A DNA stretch of 64,000 nt from Artemisia argyi. Taxonomy: Eukaryota > Streptophyta > Magnoliopsida > Asterales > Asteraceae. The stretch spans positions 96,686,871 to 96,750,870 of the forward strand of contig CM060695.1 of assembly GCA_030686995.1 (NCBI GenBank), read 5' to 3'. The position numbers and the translations under genes are program-made. Shown piece by piece: positions 20,540 through 30,804 of this stretch (positions within the stretch are counted from its first letter, which is position 1; each line of letters starts with the position of its first letter). The notes under the pieces are model-generated. The model did not search any database, was not told where the DNA came from, and worked only from the letters and a program-made list of their open reading frames with translations.

Positions 20540-22006
20540 TTAGACTTTGGCCTTCTTCTTTTCTGCCTCATAAGCTCTCCTTTGATCATCTTCATAGGTC
20601 TTAGCAATAGTTTCTTGTAAAAGCATCCTATTAAGTTCATCTTGAATAGCTTGGTCTTCATTAGATAATGTGGATTTTGGTTCAACAGTACTTTGAGGTT
20701 CAACAGTACTTTTCTTCTGTGCAATGGGTTCTTCATCAGGAACATCATCAGATCTCATATTGACTCCATGAATAATGTATTGTAATTCTTCTTCATTATG
20801 AACAACTTGATTTTCTTCTCTAACAAGCACATAGTTCATAGAAGAAGCCAAAATATCAAGATCAAACATCCAATCAGGACCTTTACCTTTTTGATTTCCT
20901 TGATCTTCTAGAAACTCAACATGAAGACATTCTTGAACCTTCTTGGTAGCCCTGTTGTACACTCTAAATCCTTTGCTATTGGTACAATAACCCAATAAGT
21001 ATCCTTCATCAGACTTGCCATCAAACTTTCCCAGAGTATCAACAGTATTCAAAATAGTCAGGGGACATCCAAAAGGTTTCATAAACTTAATGTTTGGTTT
21101 CTTTCCCATAAGTAACTCATAAGGTGTCTTCATCTGAGATTTTGTCACTGATACTCTATTCAACACATAACAAGCAGCACTTACGGCTTCAGCCCAAAAT
21201 GGAACAGGTAATTGAGAATCTGCAAGCATTGTTCTTGCTGCTTCTATCAAAGTTCTATTCTTCCTTTCTGCAACTCCATTCTGTTGTGGAGTTCTTGCAA
21301 TGCTAAAATCCCTCTTTATTCCTTTCTTGGCACAAAACTCATCCATAAGCTGATTCTTGAATTCAGCTCCATTATTACATCTAATGGATCTTACTCTGAG
21401 TCTTAACTGATTTTCAAGTGCTATTATAAGATCATGAATAGCATCAAAGGTTTCATCTTTAAATCCCAAGAAAAAGACCCAACTAAATCTGCTACAATTA
21501 TCTGTTATAACCAAACAATACTTCTCCTTGTTTAAACTTGAAACAGAAACAGGTCCAAACAGATCCATATGTAACAATTCCAAAGGCTCTCTAATAGTTC
21601 TTTCTTCAATCTTTTTGCATGAAGCCTTGTATTGTTTACCCTTTTTGCAAGCCAGACATGAATGATCATTCTTGTATGTTTTAGAAGGTAAACCTCTGAC
21701 TAAATTGCCTTTGACTAATTTGTTGATGTTCTTGAAATTTACATGTCCTAATCTTCTGTGCCAAAGATGTACTTCTTCCATTGTTTCCCTTGCTACCAAA
21801 CATGTTGCTCTTTCAGTAGGATTGATATTCTTCAAATCTAAGCTGTACACATCATTGGTTCTTGGTACTCTCAGCATTACCAAGTTTTCATCATCTAACT
21901 TAAACTCAGGGGAGAGAATAAGACATTCTGTGTCAAGGAATAACACAGGATATTTCTTGTCACAGATCTGAGATACTGACAAAAGATTAAATTTAAGCTC
22001 CTTCAC
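20540..22006 (-). pseudogene. pol: Element B integrase
   Basis: About 488 codons. It starts in FNLLSVSQICD, then the zinc-binding HHCC region (WHRRLGHVNF, CLACKKGKQ). The first catalytic Asp is in HMDLFGPV and the Glu in NGVAERKNRT, but the second motif reads RCNNGAEF where related copies have an Asp before NG, so this copy lacks one residue of the DDE triad. The C-terminal part carries QSTVEPKST repeats that follow the AAAGTACT DNA motif. It ends in a TAA; the RT frame continues beyond it. Confidence 0.85.
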
Positions 22007-22210
22007 ATATCTAACATTCTCAAAATCAATGGATCCAGTCTTGATGGTTCCTTTGCCAGTGATTCTCCCTCCATCAGGATCATTCCCAAATGCAACTCTT
22101 CCTCCAAAATATGCCTTAAAATCTTACAGAAGCTCTTTGTCTCCTGTCATGCTTCCAGAACAACCACTATCAATGACAATATGATCTTTAAGCTCCCCTT
22201 CTGGGTTGCC
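22007..22210 (-). pseudogene. pol: Element B aspartic protease
   Basis: The minus-strand frame beginning at about 22210 reads GNPEGELKDHIVIDSGCSG, with the active-site triplet DSG near 22163. A TAA at 22124-22126 interrupts it; the same frame then continues as VAFGNDPDGG and ITGKGTIKTG into the integrase segment. The protease would cut Gag-Pol in the particle. This copy cannot make it intact. Confidence 0.75.
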
Positions 22211-22230
22211 CTACATAAAGATGAAAAGGG

Positions 22231-24000
22231 TTAGTTTCTTTTAGGAACCCAAGCTATTACTGACTTGTGTTCCCCTTGTGGAGTGACATACTCAAATTCT
22301 TTGAGTATGTAATCTCCATTATTTCTGAAAGCACTATCAAGAATTATTGTTTTTGATTCCAAAACTTGTGTTGAATTATCAACACACCCTTTTTCTTCCT
22401 GACCTGCTGAAAGTACTGTTTCTACTCCATCAGTACTTTCTTTCTTAACCCATTTAGTTTTAACAGTTGGTGGTGGGTTCTTTGATCTAGGTACTCTTCT
22501 TGAGTTGTAAGGCCTTCTAGGTTTGTAGGAATTGAATCTCCTTGGTCTGACATTAGAGCCATTGCTAGCAGTACCTTGATTGGGTAAATCCTTAACAGTA
22601 CTTTGAGAAGGTACTGGTGGTTTGGAAAAAGGTCTTCTCTGGTGTGGGTACCTATAATCTTTAGAGAAATTTCTATAGTTAACCCTATTCAAGTGATTCC
22701 AAACTGGTTTATTCTCCCTTGGTTTATTCCCCCTGTGGTTATGGTTTGTAGATGTTGTCTTTGGGAATTTGCTTAAGTATTCTGAGTGATAATCACAGTC
22801 CTTAATCAAATGGTGAGGACTATAACATACATAACATAACTTTGGACCCATACTCCCAAATCCACTTACAAAAGGTTTTCTAAAATTAGCAGTATTTTGA
22901 AAAGATTTTCTTGAAGGTACTACTGAATGATCAACAGTACTTTGAGAAGTTTTTGGAAGTACTGCTTGTTTTGAAAAGACTTTACCACTCCCTGAACCCT
23001 TGTTATCATCCCTAGGTTTCTCGACAGTTTCTCTTAAGGACTCAGAACTAGATTGACTTGAATTAGATTGACCTTTAAGCTTCTTAATAAACTCCAAATT
23101 GTCTACTCGAAAACAAGAAACATCTGTCTTAGGTGGTTGAAAACTACCTGGGGGTGTAGGAACTTCATTGTATCCCTTATCTTTCTTAAATTCAGGAGGT
23201 GTTGAACTTGGTGATTCCTCATCACTAGATGTGTTCTCTTCTAAGCTAATGAATTCTTCATCACTGGTTGAGGTCTCCTCTGAAAGACTTAGTTCCATGT
23301 TCCTAGTTGGGATTTCTTCAAAACTACTATCATCATAACCTAGGCCAGTTTTAATGTTTGCTGTTCTTTGTTTTTCAAGAAAACTAACATGTGACAGACC
23401 TGATTCTTTCCAACTAGCAAGTTTTGCTAACAACTTATCTCTTTCTTTAGTGATCTTTTCTAGTTCAGAAACCTTACATCCTAACTTCCATTCACTTAAC
23501 TTTAATTGATAATCTTGTTGTTCATATTTTTCTGCCCAAGCTACTTCATTATTTTCATGAGTGATTATCTTGGCTTCCATTGACTCTAAAGTCAATTGGT
23601 AACCAGCTATCTCAGACCTAGCCCTTCTATAATTATCTCTTTCAGTTTTAAATTCTTTAAGCAATTTTTGATAAGAATTACTACATTTAGAGCATACCTT
23701 AGAGATAGTAGATGAACTTGGTGAAGTAGCTACCATAGCAAGCTGAACAGGTTCTTCTTCACTTTCCATGCTCCAATCAAAGCTTCCTAGACCATCTCTT
23801 GATTCCAAAGCAGCATATCCTGGTTCCTCATCAAAAGCTATGCTCCAATCAACCTCTTCCACTGCAACCATAGAGTAGGTTACTGGTTCATCATCAAATT
23901 CACTAGTCCAGTCAACCTTTGATAGATTTTCTTGAGCCACCAAAGCTTGTGACTTTGGTTCAGCAATAGGAACCTCCTTTCCATCCTTGGGTTTTTTCAA
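22231..24000 (-). pseudogene. gag: Element B Gag C-terminal tail with coiled coil
   Basis: About 590 codons, frameshifted from the knuckle part near 23990. An acidic Trp-containing start (VDWTSEFDDEP, VDWSIAFDEEP) is followed by a coiled coil of about 110 residues around residues 100-210, then Ser/Glu-rich and basic Arg/Pro/Asn-rich regions. A second Cys-rich patch, CYVCYSPHHLIKDC, resembles a CCHC knuckle. It ends VIAWVPKRN and a stop. A pyrimidine-rich stretch ending in TTTATGTAG then leads into the protease reading frame. Confidence 0.8.
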
Positions 24001-24640
24001 TCATTCTGTTTGCCTGATACTTTGCAAACTTGCATTCCCTTGCAAAGTGACCAGTCTTTTGACAATTGAAGCATTCAATCTTAGATTTATCAAATGCTAT
24101 ACCCTGCTTAGCTTTAAAATCAATACCTCTACCTGTCTTGTTCATGAACTTCTTGATCCTTGCAGTGATCATGGCAACCTGCCATCTTATGTCAATTTCT
24201 TCTAGAGCATCATCATCAATTTGCAAGACATCTTCTTGATATGTAACAGGTAGAGTAGTTTGTTGAGCAAAGAATGAACATAGAACATCATCTGAGTTGG
24301 TGTTGTTTGATGGTGATGAAGTGGTAGTGACCATGGTTGTATAGGGGTGCTGTTTCTCTTCAACAGTACTTTGGACAGGGTAAGCAGTACTTTTAGTGGA
24401 AGTACTGCCTCTGTTTTCAGAAGACACAAAAGCAATGTTATGAGAACTTGAACCTTTGTTACCCTTCATCTCATGCTCATACACCTTTAAATTGTTGTAG
24501 AGATCATCAAAGTCCATAGTATCTAAACCAGGTTGTCCTCTAATCATAGTAGCAACCACATGCCATGCAGATGGCAAACTTTTCAAGAAATTCAGGTTTG
24601 CATCTTCAACAGATGCCTCTGCTCCATATAATTCTAGCAT
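23960..24640 (-). pseudogene. gag: Element B Gag, capsid end and CCHC zinc knuckle
   Basis: Same frame as the N-terminal part. It contains FLKSLPSAWHVVATMIRG and the copia signature DDLYNNLKVYEHEMKG, a Ser/Thr-rich linker with QSTV peptides encoded by the AAAGTACT motif, then a zinc knuckle CFNCQKTGHFAREC (C-x2-C-x4-H-x4-C) preceded by a basic stretch. The frame is lost in a run of A just after the knuckle; the continuation is in another frame from about 24000. The zinc ligands are intact. Confidence 0.87.
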
Positions 24641-24712
24641 ACTGAGTAGATTTTGATATCTATCATAGGCAGAGTCAAGGCCTTCTCTTTCACCAACAGT
24701 GAATATTTCAAA

Positions 24713-25105
24713 CTATTGCTTCAATAGATTTCTATGCATCTTCTTGGAAGCATCATTACCTCCAAATCTTGTCTTAATAGCAGCCCATAGTTGTTTTGCA
24801 TCTTTAGCATCATGAAACTTCAATAGGTGACCATCAGGGATAGCAGAAAGCAGTATGTTAAGAGCCTTATCTTGATTTCTTTTTGTAACTGCTGGCAAGG
24901 TTGGCTTAGGTGGTGTAGGTTGTCCTTCAATTGATACAGGTTCATCAATGACAACATTACCATTGAGAATCACATCCCATAAAGCATGGTCTATAATAGC
25001 AATGTACTGCCTCATCTTCATGCTCCATAGATCATACTCTCCCTTCTTGACAATAGGAATTCTGATTGAGGTGATGGAAGGAACTGGTGCAACTTCAGTT
25101 GACAT
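24713..25105 (-). pseudogene. gag: Element B Gag, N-terminal part
   Basis: Gag start at 25105, 64 bases after the PBS, opening MSTEVAPVPSITSIRIPIVK. The block EYDLWSMKMRQYIAIIDHALWDVI is the typical start of a copia capsid-like domain, with LWAAIKTRFGGNDASKKMHR near the end. It stops at a TAG directly after LLKQ; the same frame resumes at once with the next part of the capsid domain, so one stop separates the two. Protein role: particle formation and RNA packaging. Confidence 0.85.
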
Positions 25106-25168
25106 CTTTTATGGTTTGTTGTAAAATTGGTTTTAAGGGTTTCTTCTTAATTAGAGTTTCCACACAAG

Positions 25169-25180
25169 CTCTGATACCAC
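25169..25180 (-). other. Element B primer binding site
   Basis: TGGTATCAGAGC on the minus strand, complementary to the 3' end of plant initiator tRNA-Met, one base after the LTR. Confidence 0.9.
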
Positions 25181-25181
25181 T

Positions 25182-25641
25182 TGTTGGATCGATATACTCT
25201 GACCAAACTAACTATGTAGCTTGTAATAGGTTTAACAATCTTGAATAACTCCAAAACTATTAGTAATGAAACACTGATGTAACTTTGTAAAGTATGCGGA
25301 ATCTACTAACACAAAGCTAAGAAGAATAACTTTATATTAAACCAAACTTTGAACCAGCTTTACAACACAGATGCACTAACAAACTCTAATCTCTAAATAT
25401 CACTAATATGGTATGTATGCATATGTCTAATACCACCATAGGGATCCTTTTATAGGCATAAGGAAAACCCTAAGTCGGTTTACAATACTTGAACGACAAG
25501 TAAACTAATACTAATCTAACTTCTAGAATATTCTAATAATATTACATAACAATCCTTAAACGATTTTGCATATCAGTCCTTTAACTTAGAAGTACTTTGA
25601 ACATTCTTCATGCACGAGCAGTACTTTGATCATGAGCAGTA
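25182..25641 (-). repeat. Element B 5' LTR, truncated by E
   Basis: The minus-strand 3' end reads GATCCAACA and is followed by the PBS. At the other end the LTR breaks off inside an AGCAGTACTTT-type motif, where the LTR of E begins. It contains a TATAAAAG box and two further AGTACTTTG motifs, the motif repeated through element B. Confidence 0.75.
25447..25454 (-). promoter_or_regulatory. TATA box of element B LTR
   Basis: TATAAAAG on the minus strand within the LTR, about 265 bases before the PBS. Promoter use is inferred. Confidence 0.5.
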
Positions 25642-25990
25642 TGTGGAAAACTAGAAGGGGGGTTGAATAGTTTATCGTTTAAAAACTTTAAACTTGTTGT
25701 ATCAAATGTCCATTTTTAGCTTGTTCTAATATGAAAGATGTTACTTGTAGTTTATGACTTAAAACATGTTATCATACAAGTACAATCAACAAGTCACAAC
25801 ACAAACAATCACATAATGCAAACATTAAAGTAAAGCAATAAGTAAAAGGAAAGTGCAAACCGAACACGAGGATTTATAGTGGTTCGGTCACGGATCTCCT
25901 TTCCGCCCTACTCCACTCCCCGAGTACCCAACTCGAGAGTTACCTCACTAGATCAACAACCTCCCTTCTCGGTAGAGAAAACCTTACAAT

Positions 25991-26127
25991 TGTCGCTTAC
26001 ACTTTATCTGGTACAAAGCTAGATACCGAGTTCTTTTACAAGGTACAACCACTCCTATCGTCGCTTACACAATATTTCCGACACTAAGCTAGATGTCGAG
26101 TTCTTTACCAAGGGTACAACCACTCCT
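25991..26127. repeat. 69 bp tandem duplication in element E LTR
   Basis: Two diverged copies (from 25991 and from 26059) sharing GTCGCTTACAC, AAGCTAGAT, CGAGTTCTTT and GGTACAACCACTCCT. Confidence 0.75.
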
Positions 26128-26551
26128 GCTATGTTTTGTGGCCCAACATAAAAACCTTATGTTTTATGGCACAAACACATAAACCATCTAAACTATATTG
26201 TGATGATACAATGATGATCCAAGACACAAAAGTCTAATGGATATGAATGACTAATCTACATGAACTTCTTGAATAAGAAGTCTTCAATCATTGAGGATGT
26301 CAAGTGCCCTTGAATCTTCATATGTTGGAATGCTTTAATGAATGATGACTTCAAGATCTTGTAACCTTCTTGGTGGATCATGAAGTATGATATGCTTACA
26401 ACAAAGATGAATGTTAGAAGCATTATGATCATTATTGAAAGGGTGACTCATGTGTGTTTCTACATTGTTTGCTACTGATCTAGATATGTGTTTTATGATA
26501 GAGAAAATGTATGTTCAAAGTCATCAACCTAATGAGAATACTATGGGCTAC

Positions 26552-26559
26552 TATTTATA
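26552..26559 (-). promoter_or_regulatory. TATA box in element E LTR
   Basis: TATAAATA on the minus strand within the LTR. Promoter use is inferred. Confidence 0.4.
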
Positions 26560-26591
26560 GAAAAACAATTTTGCCATCCCGCGGATACGGC

Positions 26592-26611
26592 GGAACCCTC
26601 AGAAGGGTTCC
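26592..26611. repeat. Inverted repeat in element E LTR
   Basis: GGAACCCT and AGGGTTCC separated by four bases, next to further GGCGGAACC-type sequence. A similar hairpin occurs at 48514-48541. Confidence 0.6.
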
Positions 26612-26798
26612 TTCCGTTATGCCCGAGGGTTCCTTGGGGACTGACAGCAAACTTACAAACACTACTCAAAATCTTTCCATATCTTTCACAATGTCACATC
26701 AAGTTACTTCTAGTCAAACACACAATAGATAAATCCAAAATGTGTAAGAGGTCTTATGGAAAGTCAAACACTCAACCTTTCCAAAAATGCACATGATT

Positions 26799-26800
<2 letters not shown>

Positions 26801-26844
<44 letters not shown>
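26801..26844. repeat. AT dinucleotide microsatellite
   Basis: Twenty-two AT units in the LTR of E. Confidence 0.97.
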
Positions 26845-26846
<2 letters not shown>

Positions 26847-27314
26847 CTATTTTAAGATTAAGATATATATGAAAGTAAACTTATATATATATTACCTAAG
26901 TAATGTTGTTATAGTAAGTTAATGAGTTACTAAAAATGTTTGATTGCTAATGTCATTATATTTTTATCATTTGTAAAACTTACTAATATTATTTTAACAC
27001 CTAAAGTGGCACTTATTCTATTTGACACCTAAAGTGCACTTTGACACCTAAAATACTTAAAGACCCTAAAAGTGTTTTAGTCATTCTAAATGGTTGGTCA
27101 AGGGGTTTGATCATAATGCTACATAACAAACATGTACGAACCTGTGTTGTAGCATACGACGACTCGAGATGTTGAGAGGTGTTGAATGTATGTTGAGACA
27201 AACTATGATTACAAGTAACTTGTACATTTTATGTTATGTATCAAGTTATACGTTTGTCATCAATCAAAACAAACGAGACTGTATAGATTAAATATCGTAA
27301 TATTTGCACTAACA

Positions 27315-27328
27315 ATCTCCCCCTTTTT
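27315..27328 (-). other. Polypurine tract of element E
   Basis: AAAAAGGGGGAGAT on the minus strand, abutting the TGTTAG start of the LTR. This would be the plus-strand DNA primer. Confidence 0.65.
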
Positions 27329-27784
27329 GATGATGACAAAATATGTAAACGTGATAGAACAAAAAATGTAAAAAGTTACTTGTGTCCGTATAACTTACTT
27401 GTATCCGCAACACCTTCTACATTTCCTTCTCCGTTTATACTCTTCTCCCCTTTTTGTCGAAACAAAAAGGGGTGTGTCCTTGGAGTTAACTTAATTTCTC
27501 CCCGCAATGGTGAGCTTGCATCATCCCTAATGAAGTTAATTCTTCAACTCCAATTTCCTAAGGTTGTTGCGTCCTTTAGGTTGTGAGTGGATCCGTGGAT
27601 CAAATTAAGTTCCTTGACCTACATCAAGGTTAGTGTTGTGCAACATAAAAATTATACGAAAAATGCATGATGAATAAAATGCATGTTGGACTATGTTGAC
27701 TTATCTCCTTCTTTTTGTCGAAACACAAAAGTATGTCGAAGAATGAGAATAAAGATAAATGCGTGCGTGCTTCCCCTAGATTGT

Positions 27785-28140
27785 AGCTCCCCCTTGATCA
27801 ATACTCCCCATTGCTAGGGTCCCAACGTATATGACACAAGAAATAAGAAAGCTACAAAAACAAAGGTTAGTGCATGATTAGCTCCCCCTTGATCAATACT
27901 CCCCGTTGCTAGGGTACCAACGTATATGATGCAAGGATAAGAAAGCTACAAAAGAAACAAAGGTTAGTGTATGATCGACTCCCCCTTGATCAATACTCCC
28001 CGTTGCTAGGGTACCAACATATATGATGCAAGGATGAAGAATTCTACAAAATAAATGTTAGTGTTATACAATAAATTTCCTATGCTTGACGGAAGCTCCC
28101 CCTTGTTTTAGGGCGTCAATATGAACCTACAAAACAAAAG
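27785..28140. repeat. Tandem repeat of about 96 bp with CTCCCCCTT blocks
   Basis: Units start near 27785, 27880 and 27977, each with AGCTCCCCCTTGATCAATAC and TTGCTAGGGTACCAAC, and a fourth partial unit near 28094. On the sense strand of E each carries an AAGGGGGAG block resembling a polypurine tract. Confidence 0.8.
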
Positions 28141-28559
28141 TTAGTATAGTAGAAGTTTTGTCTTTAGACAAGCATGTCCTCTACAACAACGTGTATAGAA
28201 GATGCAATATAAGTGCTTGATGGATATTCCTCCTACGTCAAGAAGCACCTATATTGAAAGAAGGAAAATATTTGATGCAAAAATCATCCTTAGATGATTA
28301 TGCTATATACGATCGAGTGTATATAGTGGTGAACCTACAATGAAAGGGTTAGTGCAATTTATTTCATCTCAAAGAAAAGTAAGATGTAAATATATAAATG
28401 ATATAAGCGACTCAAAGTAGAGAACCATGAAACCAGAAATCTCATGAGGTGTATGCTTCTAAAAAGAAATGCAATCATAAGAAAAACGTGAATATAATAT
28501 GATAGGAACCTATTAAGCAAAGCCTAGAAGGAAGACATGAGGTTGAAATACTTAAAGAG
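28141..28559. other. Non-coding internal DNA of E before element D
   Basis: AT-rich, with no credible ORF. It ends in AAGAG, the target sequence duplicated by insertion of D. Confidence 0.5.
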
Positions 28560-28735
28560 TGTTAGGAATACATATATTCCTGTAAAAGTCTCGGTCACTT
28601 AATGATTGTAATAGCATTAAGTTAGCTCGTAGTTAGTTGATTAGTATTAGTTTAAGTAACACCGTGGAAGAAGGGCAGGTCTTCACCCACTGTATGCCTG
28701 ATCCACAGCCCGGGTGTGGGCTTTTATGTTGTAAG

Positions 28736-28743
28736 TATAAATA
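28736..28743 (+). promoter_or_regulatory. TATA box of element D 5' LTR
   Basis: TATAAATA, present in both LTRs (44375-44382 in the 3' copy), immediately before the palindrome. Confidence 0.65.
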
Positions 28744-28744
28744 C

Positions 28745-28766
28745 CCCTCTCCACATGTGGAGAGGG
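28745..28766. repeat. 22 bp perfect palindrome in element D 5' LTR
   Basis: Half-site CCCTCTCCACA followed by its exact reverse complement, one base after the TATA box and likely at or near the transcription start. It is conserved in the 3' LTR (44384-44405). Confidence 0.9.
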
Positions 28767-28929
28767 TTGGACCTTCCAATTCACTAATCTAATATTTCCA
28801 TTTTCTCTCTAGAGGTTCCCTCTCCCTATTTCTTTCTCTAAACTCTTCTTTCTTTCTTCTTAATTTCTTCTTAATTTGATCCATTAACATATAAACCACA
28901 CATGTTTATCATTATTAGTATCTTACAAT

Positions 28930-28943
28930 TGGTATCAAGAGCC
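28930..28943 (+). other. Element D primer binding site
   Basis: TGGTATCAAGAGCC two bases after the LTR; it matches the initiator tRNA-Met complement with one extra A. Confidence 0.8.
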
Positions 28944-30804
28944 ATGGTTTGATCTTTGGGATAGTGTTTGCTTGGTTCTTAAGATTGGTTTTGTGTTCTT
29001 TTATTTTGGCTCGAATTGGTCTTCTTGCTTTCTTTGTTTCATATATTTTTCTTAAAACTGGTTAAAAAGATTATTTGTTTACATGTATCATTGGCTACCC
29101 CTTTTGGAGTATTGGTCTTTCTAGCTACTAAACTGAGTTTGATGAAATATTGTTGTTCTTGTTTGCGTTTAAGTTTTTTTTGTCACCTTTGAATACAAAA
29201 TTGGTCTTTCTTGTTGCGTTTTTTTTGTCCAAAAGTGACATGAAGACAAAATTTTGAAAGTGATGGTTTTGGTTTTACTTGTTGCGTGTATATCCTGGGC
29301 TAGAGTTTAGCTCAAACGAAAAAAAAGCGATTAAATCTTCTTTTGGCGATTAACTCGTTACTTTCTAGCGGTTAAATTTTTTTATAGAGTTTAACTTTTT
29401 CTTGCGTTTAACTCTGTTAATGAGTAGCGATTAACTCATTTTTGCGATTAGATCTTGGTTTCTTGGTAGTGATTAGTTTGTGTAGCAAACAAGAACTCAA
29501 CCGATTTAATCTTAACAAACAATAAACCAAAACCAAACTTTACAACATATCACTGATCCGATCCGTGGTTGAAGCTATACTTCCTTACATATCCGAAGAC
29601 TAAAAGAACCACAAGATATATACATCATAGATTGTTTAAGAAGATTAATTTTTGTTTGATGTTCGAATCTTAATCAAAGGTCAAAACAATTGTGTTTCAA
29701 TCTTCTTTTCATTCGGGTAAACAAACAAGAAACGTAAAACGAATAGCACATATTTGATCTCAGTCATCTCTTTTGCAATATAAGATTCATCTAAAGACAA
29801 ATACTAAAGAGATTTTCCATCATAGATCGTTTTTGTTGAAGCTTTTACTTCTTTAACATACGAATCTCAAATGAGAAAGACAAGAACAAAAGTGCTCATA
29901 TCTCCTCTTGATTCGATCTGACAACAATTCTAGAACAACAACTAATCTCTACATATATTCCCATCATTGCCCCATATCTCATCTCACTGACCACTTAATC
30001 TTGTTATGTTAACATGACACAAAACAAATCAAGAGACACCTACCTGTGATTCGTTAAAGGTCTTGTGGATTTTGTGTAATGGAGCTCGGTCTTTGAAAAT
30101 CACAAGCAGTAATATGAAAGTAACGTTTTTTTTAACCAGTGACTGCGTGATATGTTGAGGATTAGGGTTAAATATCAGGATTAGTTGTGTGTTTTATACC
30201 ACATTATTAGGGATTGGTTAATTAGACTTGGGCCGTGTGTGACTATCCCTTCTCCTTGGGCTGCACGTGTTTGATTGGACTTCTGATTGTATACAGGTAC
30301 ATGGTGGGCTGGTATATTTTGCAAGGGAAGATTTTAAGTTGTAATACTTTTGTGTGTGGACGGGATCACCTTTGGTTTGAATTACTTGTCGTGTGGGTAT
30401 TACACAAACAAAGGTCGACATCGAAATTTTGTTAACTACAAATTGTCATACAATTTTGTCTTGGTTAACGTAATTATTTGTGTTGAATTCATCGATATAA
30501 TTTTGGACAAGGGTTTTGATTTTGCTTCAAGAATACGAGATTGTGGATCAGTTTGGGTTGAGATATTTGTCGAGTTTATTGGATATAACTACGGCATCAA
30601 GTTGGATTCACTAAAACTCATTTCAACCAAACCAAAGCGCAATTGAACAACACATCGCCTTGTCTATCATACTATCATCTAATCACCTGACTCACTCAAT
30701 CAATCATTGTCTTACAGTTTTGTCTTGATTTTGTAAAATCCCGCAAAAGATTCTATTTTTCGGTTTAAATCATAGACTTGTAAAATCCCGTTCACGGTTA
30801 CATC
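28944..30804 (+). other. Element D leader
   Basis: About 1.86 kb without a credible gene. At 29325-29455 a GCGATTAACTC-type motif occurs six times with small variations (GCGATTAAATC, GCGGTTAAAT, GCGTTTAACTC, GCGATTAGATC). Nothing else was recognised. Confidence 0.65.

Larger units (their letters stand above)
15432..25641 (-). mobile_element. Element B: second Ty1/copia family with ORF3, both ends interrupted
   Basis: Reading leftward: partial 5' LTR, perfect initiator-Met PBS, short leader (about 65 bases), gag with CCHC knuckle, protease, integrase, RT, RNase H, a short spacer and a broken ORF3. It is only distantly related to A and C. E has inserted into its LTR at 25641/25642 and X into its ORF3 at 15431/15432, so its 3' end should lie beyond the left edge. 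Every gene carries stops or frameshifts. Confidence 0.87.
25642..27314 (-). repeat. Element E 3' LTR (about 1.67 kb)
   Basis: TG...CA ends on the minus strand, with the polypurine tract immediately upstream. It contains a TATAAATA box (26552-26559, minus), a 69 bp tandem duplication, an inverted repeat at 26592-26611 and an AT microsatellite. The second LTR is not in the window, so the boundaries are inferred from the terminal motifs and from the break in element B. Confidence 0.6.
25642..28559 (-). mobile_element. Element E: LTR retrotransposon, 3' LTR and adjacent internal DNA
   Basis: Reading leftward: CTCCCCCTT-rich internal DNA, a polypurine tract (AAAAAGGGGGAGAT), then an LTR starting TGTTAG and ending TTTTCCACA at 25642. 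The flank at 25637-25641 is CAGTA, the expected target duplication. D is inserted at 28559/28560 and the internal DNA probably continues from 44561. No coding part of E is visible, so the superfamily is uncertain; the PPT/LTR join resembles copia Sireviruses. Confidence 0.6.
28560..28927 (+). repeat. Element D 5' LTR
   Basis: TGTTAGGAATAC to GTATCTTACA. It contains TATAAATA at 28736 and a 22 bp perfect palindrome directly after it. It has an 11 bp pyrimidine-rich duplication near its end that the 3' LTR lacks. Confidence 0.95.
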
